From an uncultured Flavobacteriales bacterium (GTDB lineage Bacteria; Bacteroidota; Bacteroidia; Flavobacteriales_D; Parvicellaceae), in the NCBI GenBank assembly GCA_943787535.1, contig CALSMU010000011.1:1-64000 (forward strand): a stretch of 64,000 bases of DNA. Reading direction: 5' to 3'. The notes under the pieces are model-generated. The model saw only the letters and a program-made list of their open reading frames with translations, was not told where the DNA came from and searched no databases. Shown piece after piece: positions 29,333 to 39,069 of this stretch; within the stretch, counting starts at the first letter, position 1, and the number at the start of each line of letters is the position of its first letter. Position numbers and translations under genes: made by a program.

Positions 29333-31036
29333 TTAGTGTGCTGACGAATTATCTTTAATTGATTCAAAATAGCTTTTCAGTATAACGGCATTTACTTCTT
29401 TTGGAGTAAATATTTCCAGAACGGCCGGCCGCTTATTTTCTTGTTCGTTATAAAATTTAGGCAAAGCTTCTTCTAGGGAAGCTTCGTTACATGCATTGTA
29501 ATAATTAATATTATGAGCTGCAACTAATTGTTGAATGTTTGCATTGTTACCTACTTCAAAAAAGTCTTCGAATTGCTTTGTACTTGAGGGTCCCGGAATA
29601 ATCCTAAAGATACCTCCTCCAGAATTGTTAATTACGATAATTCGAATATTACTCGTAAGGTGATTATTCCAAAGTGCATTTATATCATAAACAAAACTGA
29701 GGTCACCAGAAACTAACAGGGTTAAATTGTTGTTAACAGAAGCCGCTCCAATCATTGTAGAAGTGCAGCCGTCAATCCCACTTACTCCACGATTGGAATT
29801 GTACTGGACTGTGTTTATCTGTTCAAATAATTGAATATATCGCACTGGAGAGCTATTTCCCATATGCAAATTTGAAAAATCTGGTAACGTGTCTATTATT
29901 ATACTAGTCGCCTTCAAATCACTCCAGTCACACTGTTTTATAAACTCTTCATGTCTTCGTTGAGCTAAGAAGGATTTTTGTAACCATTGATCTCCAAAAT
30001 TGCTCTCAAAATTGGGTTCTATTAATTGGATTTGTGAAAAAAAGGATAAAGGAGAAATGTCTAATTTTTTAGTCAATGACGAAAATGTATCTATTGGTTC
30101 CGACTTTATACTTATTTGCCAATGCTCTTTTGCTTTATTGTTTCGCAAAAAGGATTTTATTCGTTTTGATATTATTGCTCCTCCTATTGATATTAATAAA
30201 TCAGGTGCATAATTGATTAATTCATTTTCGTTAATCAAGTTTAATGTTCTATCAATGCAAGAAATAAATTTTAAATCACAAATATTAGCAGTACTTTCCG
30301 TTAAAATACAAACAGCACAATTTTCATTAATCTGTTTAAGTAAATTGTTTAGCTCCGTATTTTTTTCTAAAACGCCGCAAAGGATTAGGATTCGATTAGC
30401 TTTTTTCCATTTACGTGAAATATATTGAATCTCAATTTCTGTTAATGAAGTTCTTTCTTCTCTTTTTGGCGAATACTGCGGTATGTAAGCATCTTCCAAA
30501 GCTATCATATTGTAAAGAGGTTCTTCAAAAGGTATATTTATATGTACGGTATTGTTAGTTATGGCTTTCGCATTATTCAATGCTGAATTGATTTCAGTTT
30601 CCGATAAAGATATATTTTCATTGCTGAGGTCACTTGGTATAGAGTAGCTGTGATGAATGTAGTTCTGAAAGATATTCACCTGGTCTATCATTTGTCCTTC
30701 TCCATTATTTAACCATTTAGCTGGCCTATCTGAAGTTATTACAAGAAGGGGAATATCCTGATAATAAGCTTCTGAAATCGCAGGGGCATAATTCAATGCT
30801 GCACTTCCTGATGTACAACAAATAATTACTGGCTCTTTCAGTTGCTGTGCTTTTCCTAATGCATAAAATGCGGCTGATCTCTCATCAACTATTGAAATAC
30901 AATTAAAGAATTGATTTTCGGTAAAAGAGATGATTAGTGGTGCATTTCTTGATCCAGCTGAAAAGACAACATTTTGAATTCCATACTGTTCGCAAAGGTT
31001 TACTAATACTTGAACACTTTTTTTGTCCGAAATCAT
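29333..31036 (-). CDS. menD: SEPHCHC synthase MenD
   Basis: The 567-residue thiamine-diphosphate enzyme shows the MenD start VNLCEQYGIQNVVFSAGSRNAP, and the ThDP motif SGDLSFVYDINALWNN followed by IIVINNSGGGIF. It condenses isochorismate and 2-oxoglutarate (2-succinyl-5-enolpyruvyl-6-hydroxy-3-cyclohexene-1-carboxylate synthase). It sits 48 nt downstream of menF and is the second committed step of the menaquinone operon. MenH, C, E and A are not in the window. Confidence 0.96.
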   Translation of the reverse strand: MISDKKSVQVLVNLCEQYGIQNVVFSAGSRNAPLIISFTENQFFNCISIVDERSAAFYALGKAQQLKEPVIICCTSGSAALNYAPAISEAYYQDIPLLVITSDRPAKWLNNGEGQMIDQVNIFQNYIHHSYSIPSDLSNENISLSETEINSALNNAKAITNNTVHINIPFEEPLYNMIALEDAYIPQYSPKREERTSLTEIEIQYISRKWKKANRILILCGVLEKNTELNNLLKQINENCAVCILTESTANICDLKFISCIDRTLNLINENELINYAPDLLISIGGAIISKRIKSFLRNNKAKEHWQISIKSEPIDTFSSLTKKLDISPLSFFSQIQLIEPNFESNFGDQWLQKSFLAQRRHEEFIKQCDWSDLKATSIIIDTLPDFSNLHMGNSSPVRYIQLFEQINTVQYNSNRGVSGIDGCTSTMIGAASVNNNLTLLVSGDLSFVYDINALWNNHLTSNIRIIVINNSGGGIFRIIPGPSSTKQFEDFFEVGNNANIQQLVAAHNINYYNACNEASLEEALPKFYNEQENKRPAVLEIFTPKEVNAVILKSYFESIKDNSSAH

Positions 31037-31084
31037 GATGCAAATTTAAGCATAAGTCGGCAAGTTTAGATCTCATTGGAATAG

Positions 31085-32074
31085 TTAATCTAAAATATTC
31101 AATAGGGTTTGTGCTTTTAATTCTGTTTCTTTCCATTCTTTATCAGCGTTTGATAAGGAAGTTATTCCTCCTCCAACATATAGCCAATTTTCATTTTTAA
31201 ATAGCTGCATACACCGTAAATTAACGAATAAGCTACATGACCTGTTGTTAATAATTCCTAGGAATCCCGTGTAAAATTCACGATTGTACCCTTCGTTTTT
31301 AAGAATAAAGTCTTGTGCTTTTTTTTGAGGAAGCCCACAAACTGCAGGGGTAGGGTGGAGTAGGTTGGCTAATTCTAAAGGAGCCTTGTTTGTTTGTATG
31401 TTAAATGTTGTCTTAAGATGCACAATATTTCCTGCGTTCACCGTTTCTGGGCTGGAATTAAATTGATAGTTTATGGATTCACTTTCTAATTTTTCTTTAA
31501 TGTAATTCGTTACGAATCGTTGTTCGTCAAGTTCTTTTTCTTTCCAATTGATATTGTCAAGTGTTTTGCTTCCGGCAAGCGAAACCGTTGTGTACTTTTT
31601 TGTTGAGCCTTCAATTAATATTTCTGGTGTAGCTCCCATCCATGTTCCTTCATTAGGGATGTTGCATAAGTAATTAAAAGAATGATTGTACTCTTTACAG
31701 AGGTTTAGATAGGTTTGAAAAATATCACCATTAATAACTGGATGTTTTTTAATTCGAGAAAGAACAACTTTACCAATATCCTTTTTACATGCATTTATAA
31801 ATAACTCCGCTTTACTTAGGTATGTTTTTGTGTCCAGTTCTTGACGTTTAGGTGAGTTACTTTCTAGGCTTAACTTAAAAGCTGATAAAGTAAATTTTGC
31901 TTTACCTTCTAAATAAAAAGATGCTGACTTATCTGCGTTCGAGATGATGAAACCATTAAGAGTAGGTTTTGAGTTCAAATCAATTTTCACCCAAGTTCCT
32001 GATAGAAAAAGTATTGCATCATCGTTAGGTCTTTGATAAAAGACAAACCCGTCTTGTTGAGATAATTCGGTCAT
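31085..32074 (-). CDS. menF: Isochorismate synthase MenF
   Basis: The 329-residue protein has the chorismate-utilising domain: KAELFINACKKDIGKVVLSR, WMGATPEILIEG, VSLAGSKT, LHPTPAVCGLP, and EGYNREFYTGFLGI. It converts chorismate to isochorismate. The N-terminal domain is shorter than in E. coli, as usual for Bacteroidota. Its start overlaps the stop of the thioesterase gene by 1 nt, and menD follows, so it is an obvious menaquinone operon member. Confidence 0.94.
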   Translation of the reverse strand: MTELSQQDGFVFYQRPNDDAILFLSGTWVKIDLNSKPTLNGFIISNADKSASFYLEGKAKFTLSAFKLSLESNSPKRQELDTKTYLSKAELFINACKKDIGKVVLSRIKKHPVINGDIFQTYLNLCKEYNHSFNYLCNIPNEGTWMGATPEILIEGSTKKYTTVSLAGSKTLDNINWKEKELDEQRFVTNYIKEKLESESINYQFNSSPETVNAGNIVHLKTTFNIQTNKAPLELANLLHPTPAVCGLPQKKAQDFILKNEGYNREFYTGFLGIINNRSCSLFVNLRCMQLFKNENWLYVGGGITSLSNADKEWKETELKAQTLLNILD

Positions 32075-32496
32075 TATTTTTTTCTTTCAATGATCATCAT
32101 CGTCATTCGTGAAGTCGAGATTAATTTATGCTTTTCGTCTTTAATTTCGATATTCCAAACATGGGTTGTTCTTCCTTGATGCATTAGTTTGGCAGTTCCG
32201 AATACAAAACCTTCCATAACAGAACCAACATGATTTGCATTTATTTCAATGCAAACACCATAATGTGTTTTTCCATCAATTATCGAAAATGTTCCTACAC
32301 TGCCAAGGGTTTCAGCTAATGCGACGTTAGCTCCGCCATGTAAAAGTCCCATTGGTTGAAATGTTCTTTCATCTACTGGCATTTTTGCAATTAAAAAGTT
32401 ATCTCCGATTTCGGTAAACTCAATTCCAAGATTAGAAACCATGGTTTCTTGGTTAATTAAATTTATGTCTTGGATTGTAATATTTTGGTTTATCAT
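32074..32496 (-). CDS. Hotdog-fold thioesterase (probable DHNA-CoA thioesterase)
   Basis: The 140-residue PaaI-like hotdog protein shows FQPMGLLHGGANVALAETLGS, the core catalytic segment, and EINANHVGS. Position in the same operon as menF and menD makes 1,4-dihydroxy-2-naphthoyl-CoA hydrolysis (MenI) the most probable role; the family also includes phenylacetate and general acyl-CoA thioesterases, so the substrate is inference. It starts the men operon, with a strong terminator of the neighbouring gene just upstream. Confidence 0.85.
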   Translation of the reverse strand: MINQNITIQDINLINQETMVSNLGIEFTEIGDNFLIAKMPVDERTFQPMGLLHGGANVALAETLGSVGTFSIIDGKTHYGVCIEINANHVGSVMEGFVFGTAKLMHQGRTTHVWNIEIKDEKHKLISTSRMTMMIIERKK

Positions 32497-32512
32497 TAGG
32501 TAAAGATATAAA

Positions 32513-32548
32513 CAAAAAAAAAGGTACTCAAATTGAGTACCTTTTTTT
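32513..32548 (-). terminator. Terminator downstream of the giant protease gene
   Basis: AAGGTACTCAA-A-TTGAGTACCTT is flanked by A8 on one side and T7 on the other. On the minus strand it lies just past the stop at 32573 and ends the transcript before the men operon. Confidence 0.88.
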
Positions 32549-32572
32549 AACCAAGATTATAGGTTGTTTTAA

Positions 32573-35500
32573 TTACCTAATGATAGATATTCTTTTAGTT
32601 ATGCTTTGATTATTCGTTTTAATGTTAACAAAATAGAAACCTTCAGCATTGTTATTTAAGTTGAACTCAACAACTGAACTTGATGTATTATTAATTGTTC
32701 TAGACGTTAGAAGTTCGCCTATTGTATTGAATATTCTAATTTCCACATCTTGTTCTATTGCGAAATTAAGACCTAAATTAAATTCACCATTGCTTGGATT
32801 TGGATAAAGGTTAACAGATTCCTCTAAATTAACTTCTTCTAGCCCTGTAAAACCAACATTAATAGTAATTGTATCAGATGATGAACAGTTACCTAACGTG
32901 CCCGTTAGTATTACCGTGTAAGTCCCAGCTGTTGTAAATGTGTGTGATGGGCTTCCTAGAGTAGAGGATGTCCCGTCACCAAAACTCCATGAGTAAGAAG
33001 TTGCGCCGGATCCAGCATTACTAAAATTGATTGTTCCACCAGCAACAATTAAAGTTTGGTCTGATCCAGCAATAACAACTGGCGCTAAATTAACTGATAT
33101 TGTTGTTGATACAGCCGCTCCTTGACATACTCCGTTTGATCCAATTACCGTATAGGTAGTTTGGTTTGTTGGAGAAACTGTAATAGAGGCTGATGTAGCA
33201 CCAGTATTCCAATTGTATGTCTGAGCTCCAGAACCTGTTAAGGTCACGCTTTCTCCATCACAAATAACCGGGTTTGAAGGTGTTATTGTAACTGTAGGTT
33301 CCGTTTCCACTGTGATAGTTACACTGGCTGTTTCGGTACATCCACTAAGGTCTTCCATAGTAACTGTATAAGTGGTGGTGGTAGCAGGAGATACAACTTG
33401 AGTTGCGCCTGTTCCTAAACCACCGTTCCAAGTGTAAGTTCCTCCGGAACCAGCTCCACCACTAGTTATAGTCGCAGAGTTGCCGAAACAGATTGTTTGG
33501 TTTGAAGAGATAGTCGGATTAAATCCACCCGTATTTGTGATTGTAGAGGTATTTGCTCCTTGACAACCATTAACATCTTCAATCACAACGTTATATGTGC
33601 CTGCAGATAATCCAGTAAAACTACCAGAGGACTGGAATGTTGCTCCACCATCAATACTATATTGATAAGGTGCTGAACCTCCTGTTCCTGTAAGAACTAT
33701 CGCTCCATTTGTAGCAGCACATGTTTCATTAACTGGTGCAGCAGTAGTTGTAACTGATCCTGTTCCAGTAATTGTTACTGCATTTACAATAGAAGTACAT
33801 CCATTTGCATCCATTACAATAACTTGGTACGTATTGGCTGCTAATCCGGTAAAGCTTCCAGAAGATTGGTACCCTCCTCCGTTATCAATACTGTAAGTAT
33901 AAGGCGCAGTTCCACCTGTTGCAATTGCAGTAATAGTGCCGCTGTTTCCACCACATGAAGCATCGGTCGAAGTGGTTGTATGCGAAACAGTGGAAGGTTC
34001 CGTGATAGTTATAGAATTTATTACAGAGACGCATCCATTTGCATCTTGTACAGATATTTCATATGTACCTATAGGAAGTCCAGTAGAGATAAAAGGACTT
34101 GTACCAGCTACATAATTAACCCCTCCGTCAATACTGAAGTTAAATGGAGCAGTTCCAGTAGCTGTAGTTGTAATAGATCCATCATTTGCATTGTTGCAGG
34201 TAAGATTAGAAGAAGTAGAGGTTTCTGTTGGAGCTGCAGCATTAGACAAAACAACCGATTCACTTCCTTGACATGTATTTGCGTCTTCAACAACAATACT
34301 ATACGTACCAGTTCCTAAGGAGTTAAAGGTATATGGACTAGTACCTGCTGTAAAGGTCGCTCCACCATCGTTACTAAATGTATATGGCCCAGTTCCTCCT
34401 GAAACGGAAGTTATTATTGAACCATCATTCGCGCCACAGCTAGGGTCAATTGTTGTTGAGGTTAATGCTAAGGTGATACCTGATGTTGTAAGAGTAGCAG
34501 AAGTTGTTCCTTGGCATCCTAAACCATCTGCCGATACAATGCTGTATGTCCCGGCGGCTAAACCAGTAAACGTATCACCGGATTGGAATGTAATGCCGCC
34601 ATCAATACTATAAGTATAAGCCGGTGTTCCTCCAGCAGCGGCAACAACAATTTGTCCATCGTTATTGGCGCATCCAGGATCTGTTAACGTGCTAGTTACG
34701 GTTAATGTTCCAGTACCTGGAATTAAAGTAGCCAAAAATGTTCCTTGACAGCCATTCGCATCTTCTGCTATAACCGTATAGACACCATCTGTTAAACCGG
34801 TAAATGTATCACTAGCTTGAAATGTTATTCCCCCATCAATGCTATATGTAAATGGAGTAACTCCACCCGTGGCAGCAACAACAATTTGTCCATCATTTCC
34901 AGCGCAACCGGGGTCGGTAGTGGAAGCAGTTGTCGAAGGTCCAGATGTGATAATTAATTCAACACTATCAATAACTTGTCCTGAACAAACTCCATCCAGT
35001 ACAAGATATGCAGTGTAATTTCCTGCGGTAGCATATGTAACTGTTTCATTTTGGTTAGTTGATGTTGCTGGAGTGCCTCCATTAGTGTACCAATTGTATC
35101 CAGTTACATTAGTTCCTGTAGCAGAGAAATCAATTGATCCACCTGCGCAAGTCGTAGTGATATTTGAGCTAGCTGAACCCGATACAGGCACGTCTGTTAC
35201 GTAAGGAGTGATGTATTGAGATACTGGTACGCTCCAAGCGCTTCCCATATCATGCCAAGATAAATCGCTCCACTGTTCCCATCCAGAATTTGGTGTAGGA
35301 TCGTATACAGAATTCGTTACCATTCCTAAAGAGTCATTTGTCCCGAATCCATTCATGGTTATTCCACAGTAGAATATTGCTCCACCTACATTAATTGCAG
35401 GGGAGTAATTAATTTCAAGTATCCCTTGTCCACTTGTTAGAGAACCATCAAGAGTTGCTAAACTGTAAGATTGTGTCCCTATTATTGTTCCCGGTTCACC

Positions 35501-37477
35501 TGCATTGTCATCCCAAATGTTAAAGTCTACTGTTGCTCCATTTCCACCGTCATTAACACCGTAGAAATAGATAGCCATACCATTAAGATAAGCGTATGGT
35601 GCATAACCGCTGTACATTTCTGCTTTTGAAACATCAAAGTAGTCGTTCCAGCCAGCTAAATAACCATTGTTAGCATTGTATATTCTCAAAGTATCGGTAT
35701 CCGCAATGTTAATCAAAGTATCACAACCTAAAGATGCTCCAACATTAATATTAACTGTGGTTGTACAAGTTCCTTGGGCATTGGATGCTATTAGTTCAAC
35801 TTCATACGTTCCTATTGAAGAGTAAGTAACTGCTCCAGGGTTTTGAGTGGTGGATGAAGCTGGCGATACCCCCCCTAGTGATGTATTGTCAAAATTCCAA
35901 GCCCAAGTATCAGGAACTCCACTTGAACCATCAGAAAAGGTAACTGTTCCTCCGGCGGTAATTGAAGTTGAACTAGTAGTAATTCCGCATGTAGGTGGAA
36001 TAGGTGTACAAGGTTGATAGGTTCCGTCTACAGTCATTGCACCGGTGTTACCAGGGTCTAACCAAGGCGCTAGTTGAGCATTTGCTGAAGCTCCACATAG
36101 GTCCCAATTGGTGTACATTTTCCCGTATGAATCTGATTGATTAGGAGCAGAACAAAATGAAGAGCCTCCTGAAAGCTGTCCAACAAATCTTCCATTGTTA
36201 TCAAATATAGGAGAGCCTGAAGAACCACCTTCAGTAACTCCATGGCCATTTGTTGTAGAAGACCAATTAACACTCCAATGAGTTCCAAAAGGACCTCCAT
36301 TGTAGCTTGAGCTACTCAATGAGTTTGTATACGTAGATATTTTTTTTGCGCTTCCAGCAGGATGGTGAACACCAACTCCTGAGGGTGATGCTGAATTACT
36401 TCTGTCCCAACCTTCGTAATACGCATTATAGGATGCAGGTGGTTGTGAAGATAACTCAACTAAGTAAAAATCTGAACCGGCAAGCTGATTATTTCCAGGA
36501 GGGTTATTCAGTGTTCCATTTCCCGATGATGCTACTACTGTCCCGCCGGTCATTGTTTGGTTTCCTGGAAAAGGGTCCGAAGAATTACCTGTACCTGGGG
36601 AGCATGATGATTTTTGGTAATTCCAGTACCATACTGTTGAATTGATATTACTACCTGCATTTGGTTCTCCACAATGCCAAGCAGAAATAATGTAAGGAGT
36701 ACAGTCCGCCGCAGTGTTGTTTATCATTGAAGCTGTACATATAGCAGTTCCACCTCCGCTAGAAAATGTATACCAAACAACAGCATCTATTTGTTCACTC
36801 CATCCATTACTTTCCGGCGCACAAGCAACATCTACTTGACAGTTCTCAGCTTTGTTTAATCCATATGTAAGAACACCATCTCTAGCCAGCGCAATTTGGT
36901 TAACAAAATCCTCAACTCCTCTGTAGAAGTATACTACTTCTTTTATTTCTATAGCTGGTAACCCAATTGTTCCAGGTGCTTCGTAATACTCAATGGTTAA
37001 AGTTTCACCTTCTATCATTTGAGTAGCTCTTATTTGATTATGCACGTTGTTTTCAGAAGTAAATGCACCAATAACATGGTCTTTAGTTGCGTTATAAATA
37101 AAAACTTGACCTCCATTGGGAACATAAAAGTTATTATAGTACAAACCTAAAGCCATTGCATCGTCTGAATGAATCACTAATCTCCATATTCTTCCGCCAT
37201 TTGATAAGTTTTGCCATTTACCAGAATTATTGACGTTAAGGTTGACAGGAAGATTAACACCTACCCTGTATTCTTGCCTTGAATCAATAGTTGCATCTTC
37301 TAACGCAAGAATATTTAAGTCAGGGTTTTGCAACGTTAGAGTTGCAGAAAGTTTGTTTTGAAATGGAATATTGTTCGTAAACGAATATGGAGTTCCTCCT
37401 TGACTAATTTGAGCAAATGAATTTATTGGTGCTATAAATAGCAATAAGGCAATTAAGCCTATCGATATATTTTTCAT
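32573..37477 (-). CDS. Giant secreted trypsin-like protease with PKD and SprB repeats and T9SS sorting domain
   Basis: The start is set at the ATG at 37477, giving 1634 residues with a good signal peptide; a TTG 21 nt earlier adds only a charged extension. The catalytic triad is visible: AWHCGEP (His268), AGSDFYLVE (Asp336) and GGSSGSPIF (Ser422), as in lysyl-endopeptidase-like enzymes. Next come a PKD domain (WAWNFDNTSLGG), a beta-sandwich, a second PKD-like region, six SprB-type repeats (DPGCAGNDGQIVV.., YSIDGG..F, GTYSI.DANGCQG), two Ig-like domains, a final PKD domain and a type A sorting domain (YPNPSNGEFNLGLN). It is probably surface-exposed or released by the type IX system. Specificity is not readable. 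Confidence 0.9.
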   Translation of the reverse strand: MKNISIGLIALLLFIAPINSFAQISQGGTPYSFTNNIPFQNKLSATLTLQNPDLNILALEDATIDSRQEYRVGVNLPVNLNVNNSGKWQNLSNGGRIWRLVIHSDDAMALGLYYNNFYVPNGGQVFIYNATKDHVIGAFTSENNVHNQIRATQMIEGETLTIEYYEAPGTIGLPAIEIKEVVYFYRGVEDFVNQIALARDGVLTYGLNKAENCQVDVACAPESNGWSEQIDAVVWYTFSSGGGTAICTASMINNTAADCTPYIISAWHCGEPNAGSNINSTVWYWNYQKSSCSPGTGNSSDPFPGNQTMTGGTVVASSGNGTLNNPPGNNQLAGSDFYLVELSSQPPASYNAYYEGWDRSNSASPSGVGVHHPAGSAKKISTYTNSLSSSSYNGGPFGTHWSVNWSSTTNGHGVTEGGSSGSPIFDNNGRFVGQLSGGSSFCSAPNQSDSYGKMYTNWDLCGASANAQLAPWLDPGNTGAMTVDGTYQPCTPIPPTCGITTSSTSITAGGTVTFSDGSSGVPDTWAWNFDNTSLGGVSPASSTTQNPGAVTYSSIGTYEVELIASNAQGTCTTTVNINVGASLGCDTLINIADTDTLRIYNANNGYLAGWNDYFDVSKAEMYSGYAPYAYLNGMAIYFYGVNDGGNGATVDFNIWDDNAGEPGTIIGTQSYSLATLDGSLTSGQGILEINYSPAINVGGAIFYCGITMNGFGTNDSLGMVTNSVYDPTPNSGWEQWSDLSWHDMGSAWSVPVSQYITPYVTDVPVSGSASSNITTTCAGGSIDFSATGTNVTGYNWYTNGGTPATSTNQNETVTYATAGNYTAYLVLDGVCSGQVIDSVELIITSGPSTTASTTDPGCAGNDGQIVVAATGGVTPFTYSIDGGITFQASDTFTGLTDGVYTVIAEDANGCQGTFLATLIPGTGTLTVTSTLTDPGCANNDGQIVVAAAGGTPAYTYSIDGGITFQSGDTFTGLAAGTYSIVSADGLGCQGTTSATLTTSGITLALTSTTIDPSCGANDGSIITSVSGGTGPYTFSNDGGATFTAGTSPYTFNSLGTGTYSIVVEDANTCQGSESVVLSNAAAPTETSTSSNLTCNNANDGSITTTATGTAPFNFSIDGGVNYVAGTSPFISTGLPIGTYEISVQDANGCVSVINSITITEPSTVSHTTTSTDASCGGNSGTITAIATGGTAPYTYSIDNGGGYQSSGSFTGLAANTYQVIVMDANGCTSIVNAVTITGTGSVTTTAAPVNETCAATNGAIVLTGTGGSAPYQYSIDGGATFQSSGSFTGLSAGTYNVVIEDVNGCQGANTSTITNTGGFNPTISSNQTICFGNSATITSGGAGSGGTYTWNGGLGTGATQVVSPATTTTYTVTMEDLSGCTETASVTITVETEPTVTITPSNPVICDGESVTLTGSGAQTYNWNTGATSASITVSPTNQTTYTVIGSNGVCQGAAVSTTISVNLAPVVIAGSDQTLIVAGGTINFSNAGSGATSYSWSFGDGTSSTLGSPSHTFTTAGTYTVILTGTLGNCSSSDTITINVGFTGLEEVNLEESVNLYPNPSNGEFNLGLNFAIEQDVEIRIFNTIGELLTSRTINNTSSSVVEFNLNNNAEGFYFVNIKTNNQSITKRISIIR

Positions 37478-37521
37478 GAAATTATTTTTGTAAGGCAATA
37501 GGTTGTTTGTTACGGTATGGT

Positions 37522-37752
37522 TTATTTTTTTGGCTTAATAGCAACTGTATTCTTTATAATTTTCTTTTCTTCCTTTTTTGCAGTGGTAGATTTTGAAGAA
37601 GTAACGGGTTTTTTAGTAAGCTTAACAGGTACTTTTTTTGCTACAACAACATTTTTCCTTTCAATTTTTGCATGTTTTTTTTCAACGCTTTGCGCTTTAA
37701 CAGAAGTTGAAAGAAGGCAAATACCTCCAATTAATACAATGAGAGTTTTCAT
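37522..37752 (-). CDS. Small Lys-rich secreted protein of unknown function
   Basis: The 76-residue protein has a signal peptide (MKTLIVLIGGICLLSTSVKA) and a mature part of lysine, valine and alanine (about a third Lys) with no clear fold. It sits 44 nt upstream of the giant protease in the same direction. The antisense reading frame is also open here, but lacks a reasonable signal or composition. The basic mature part could bind polyanions; that is speculation. Confidence 0.6.
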   Translation of the reverse strand: MKTLIVLIGGICLLSTSVKAQSVEKKHAKIERKNVVVAKKVPVKLTKKPVTSSKSTTAKKEEKKIIKNTVAIKPKK

Positions 37753-38097
37753 AATTGAATAAATTTTATTGAGTTTATTTTTGTTTCAAAACATAAATGT
37801 ATAAAATTATTTTCATAAAATCAAACATAACAAAAACAGTAAAATTAGTTTAAAAAACTAAATAGCACTGACAAACGCATTGTTTTTAATGATAAATGAA
37901 AAAGTAAAATAACATTAACTTACTTATTACAAGTAAGTTGGCAGGCAGTAAATCAAGTTGTGTGCATAACTATGCCAAAAAGGAATAGGTTGGTACGTAA
38001 CAAACATGGTTTGGTAATTATCCAAATTATACAGTAACTAATCCATTGTCATTTAATGAAAGAGGTAATAATAAATACCTAAATTTGATTTTGAATA
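37753..38097. other. 345-base AT-rich intergenic region between divergent units
   Basis: No coding potential of note is seen. It must hold the promoters of the leftward secreted-protein pair and of the rightward response regulator. A TATGTTTG on the minus strand (37822-37829) and a TAAATTTG on the plus strand (38080-38087) match the -7 consensus, but neither has a convincing TTG at the right spacing. Confidence 0.5.
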
Positions 38098-38805
38098 ATG
38101 AATCAAGCTATGAAAAAAAGAATATTATTGGTTGAGGATGAAGAGCATTTGCATGAAGCTATTAGATTAAACCTTGAAATAGAGGGGTATGATGTTGTGT
38201 CTGTTTTTAAAGGAAAAGACGCTATTAATAAATTTAGGCAGGGGAGATATGATTTAATTGTGTTGGATATTATGCTTCCGGAAGTAAATGGCTTTGATAT
38301 TTGTCAAACGATTAGATTGGAAAACAATCATACACCTATTCTATTTTTAACAGCCAAAAATTCAGCTCAAGACAGAGTAAAAGGCCTGAAAATAGGTGGT
38401 GATGATTACTTGGCAAAGCCATTTAATTTGGAAGAGTTTATATTAAGAGTTCAAAAATTAATACAGCGAACAACTACTTCTGAATCATTGGATGCTAATT
38501 TAGAGGCATTTAAAATCGGTGGATCAAGGATAAATTTCAAATCGTTTGAAGTTGTGGATGAAGATGGTATTTTGCATAAATTAACCCAAAGGCAAATAAA
38601 ATTATTAAAATTATTAATTGATAAAAAAGACGAAGTTGTTAGTCGACAAGAGATACTTGAAAAAGTATGGGGGTATGACGTTTATCCTTCAACAAGAACC
38701 ATTGATAATGTTATATTGTCGTTTCGTAAGATTTTTGAAAAGAACGTTGATGCTAATACTTACCTCAAATCCGTTAGGGGTGTGGGATACAAGTTTACCC
38801 CTTAA
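38098..38805 (+). CDS. OmpR-family DNA-binding response regulator
   Basis: The 235-residue protein has a receiver domain (LLVEDEEHLHEA, phosphoacceptor Asp57 in LIVLDIMLPE, LFLTAKN, Lys in YLAKPFN) and a C-terminal winged helix (LTQRQIKLLKLL, VSRQEILEKVWGYDVYPSTRTIDNVI, LKSVRGVGYKF). An ATG at codon 5 (MKKRILLVED) is likely to be the real start, since that is the usual opening and a TAAATTTG box lies at 38080. No histidine kinase is adjacent, so it is an orphan and its targets are unknown. Confidence 0.93.
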   Translation: MNQAMKKRILLVEDEEHLHEAIRLNLEIEGYDVVSVFKGKDAINKFRQGRYDLIVLDIMLPEVNGFDICQTIRLENNHTPILFLTAKNSAQDRVKGLKIGGDDYLAKPFNLEEFILRVQKLIQRTTTSESLDANLEAFKIGGSRINFKSFEVVDEDGILHKLTQRQIKLLKLLIDKKDEVVSRQEILEKVWGYDVYPSTRTIDNVILSFRKIFEKNVDANTYLKSVRGVGYKFTP

Positions 38806-39069
38806 AAATAAGATATGAAATACTTAGGCAACCATTTGTGTTTATTTGCGTCTTTAAATTAGTAATTGAAAAGCAAGAATTGCTTAATCTTGTTTTTCTG
38901 ATGGTTTTATATTTTCCTTGCAAACAGTCCTGAGGTTCCCCAATCTTGGGATTGTTTATTTTAAAGCTTTTCTGTCTTCCTAAAAAATGTTAAACAGACT
39001 ATATGTTTTGATCTAAAAGTGTATCTTGCTTTCTATTGTTTAGGTTAGTGACTGATTAAATCATAGAAC

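Noticed and set aside
33980-34318. Plus-strand 112-codon frame inside the protease gene
   Set aside because: Antisense shadow of SprB-type repeats with Ser/Arg/Cys bias; no start context.
32570-37498. TTG start at 37498 for the protease
   Set aside because: It adds PYKNNF before a good signal peptide that starts at the ATG at 37477.
37517-37762. Plus-strand frame of 81 codons opposite the Lys-rich protein
   Set aside because: Low-complexity Phe/Thr composition mirrors the Lys-rich antisense gene; the minus frame has a proper signal peptide.
38806-39069. Small gene or terminator after the response regulator
   Set aside because: Only a 15-codon frame and a weak 5-bp hairpin (38874-38895) are visible.
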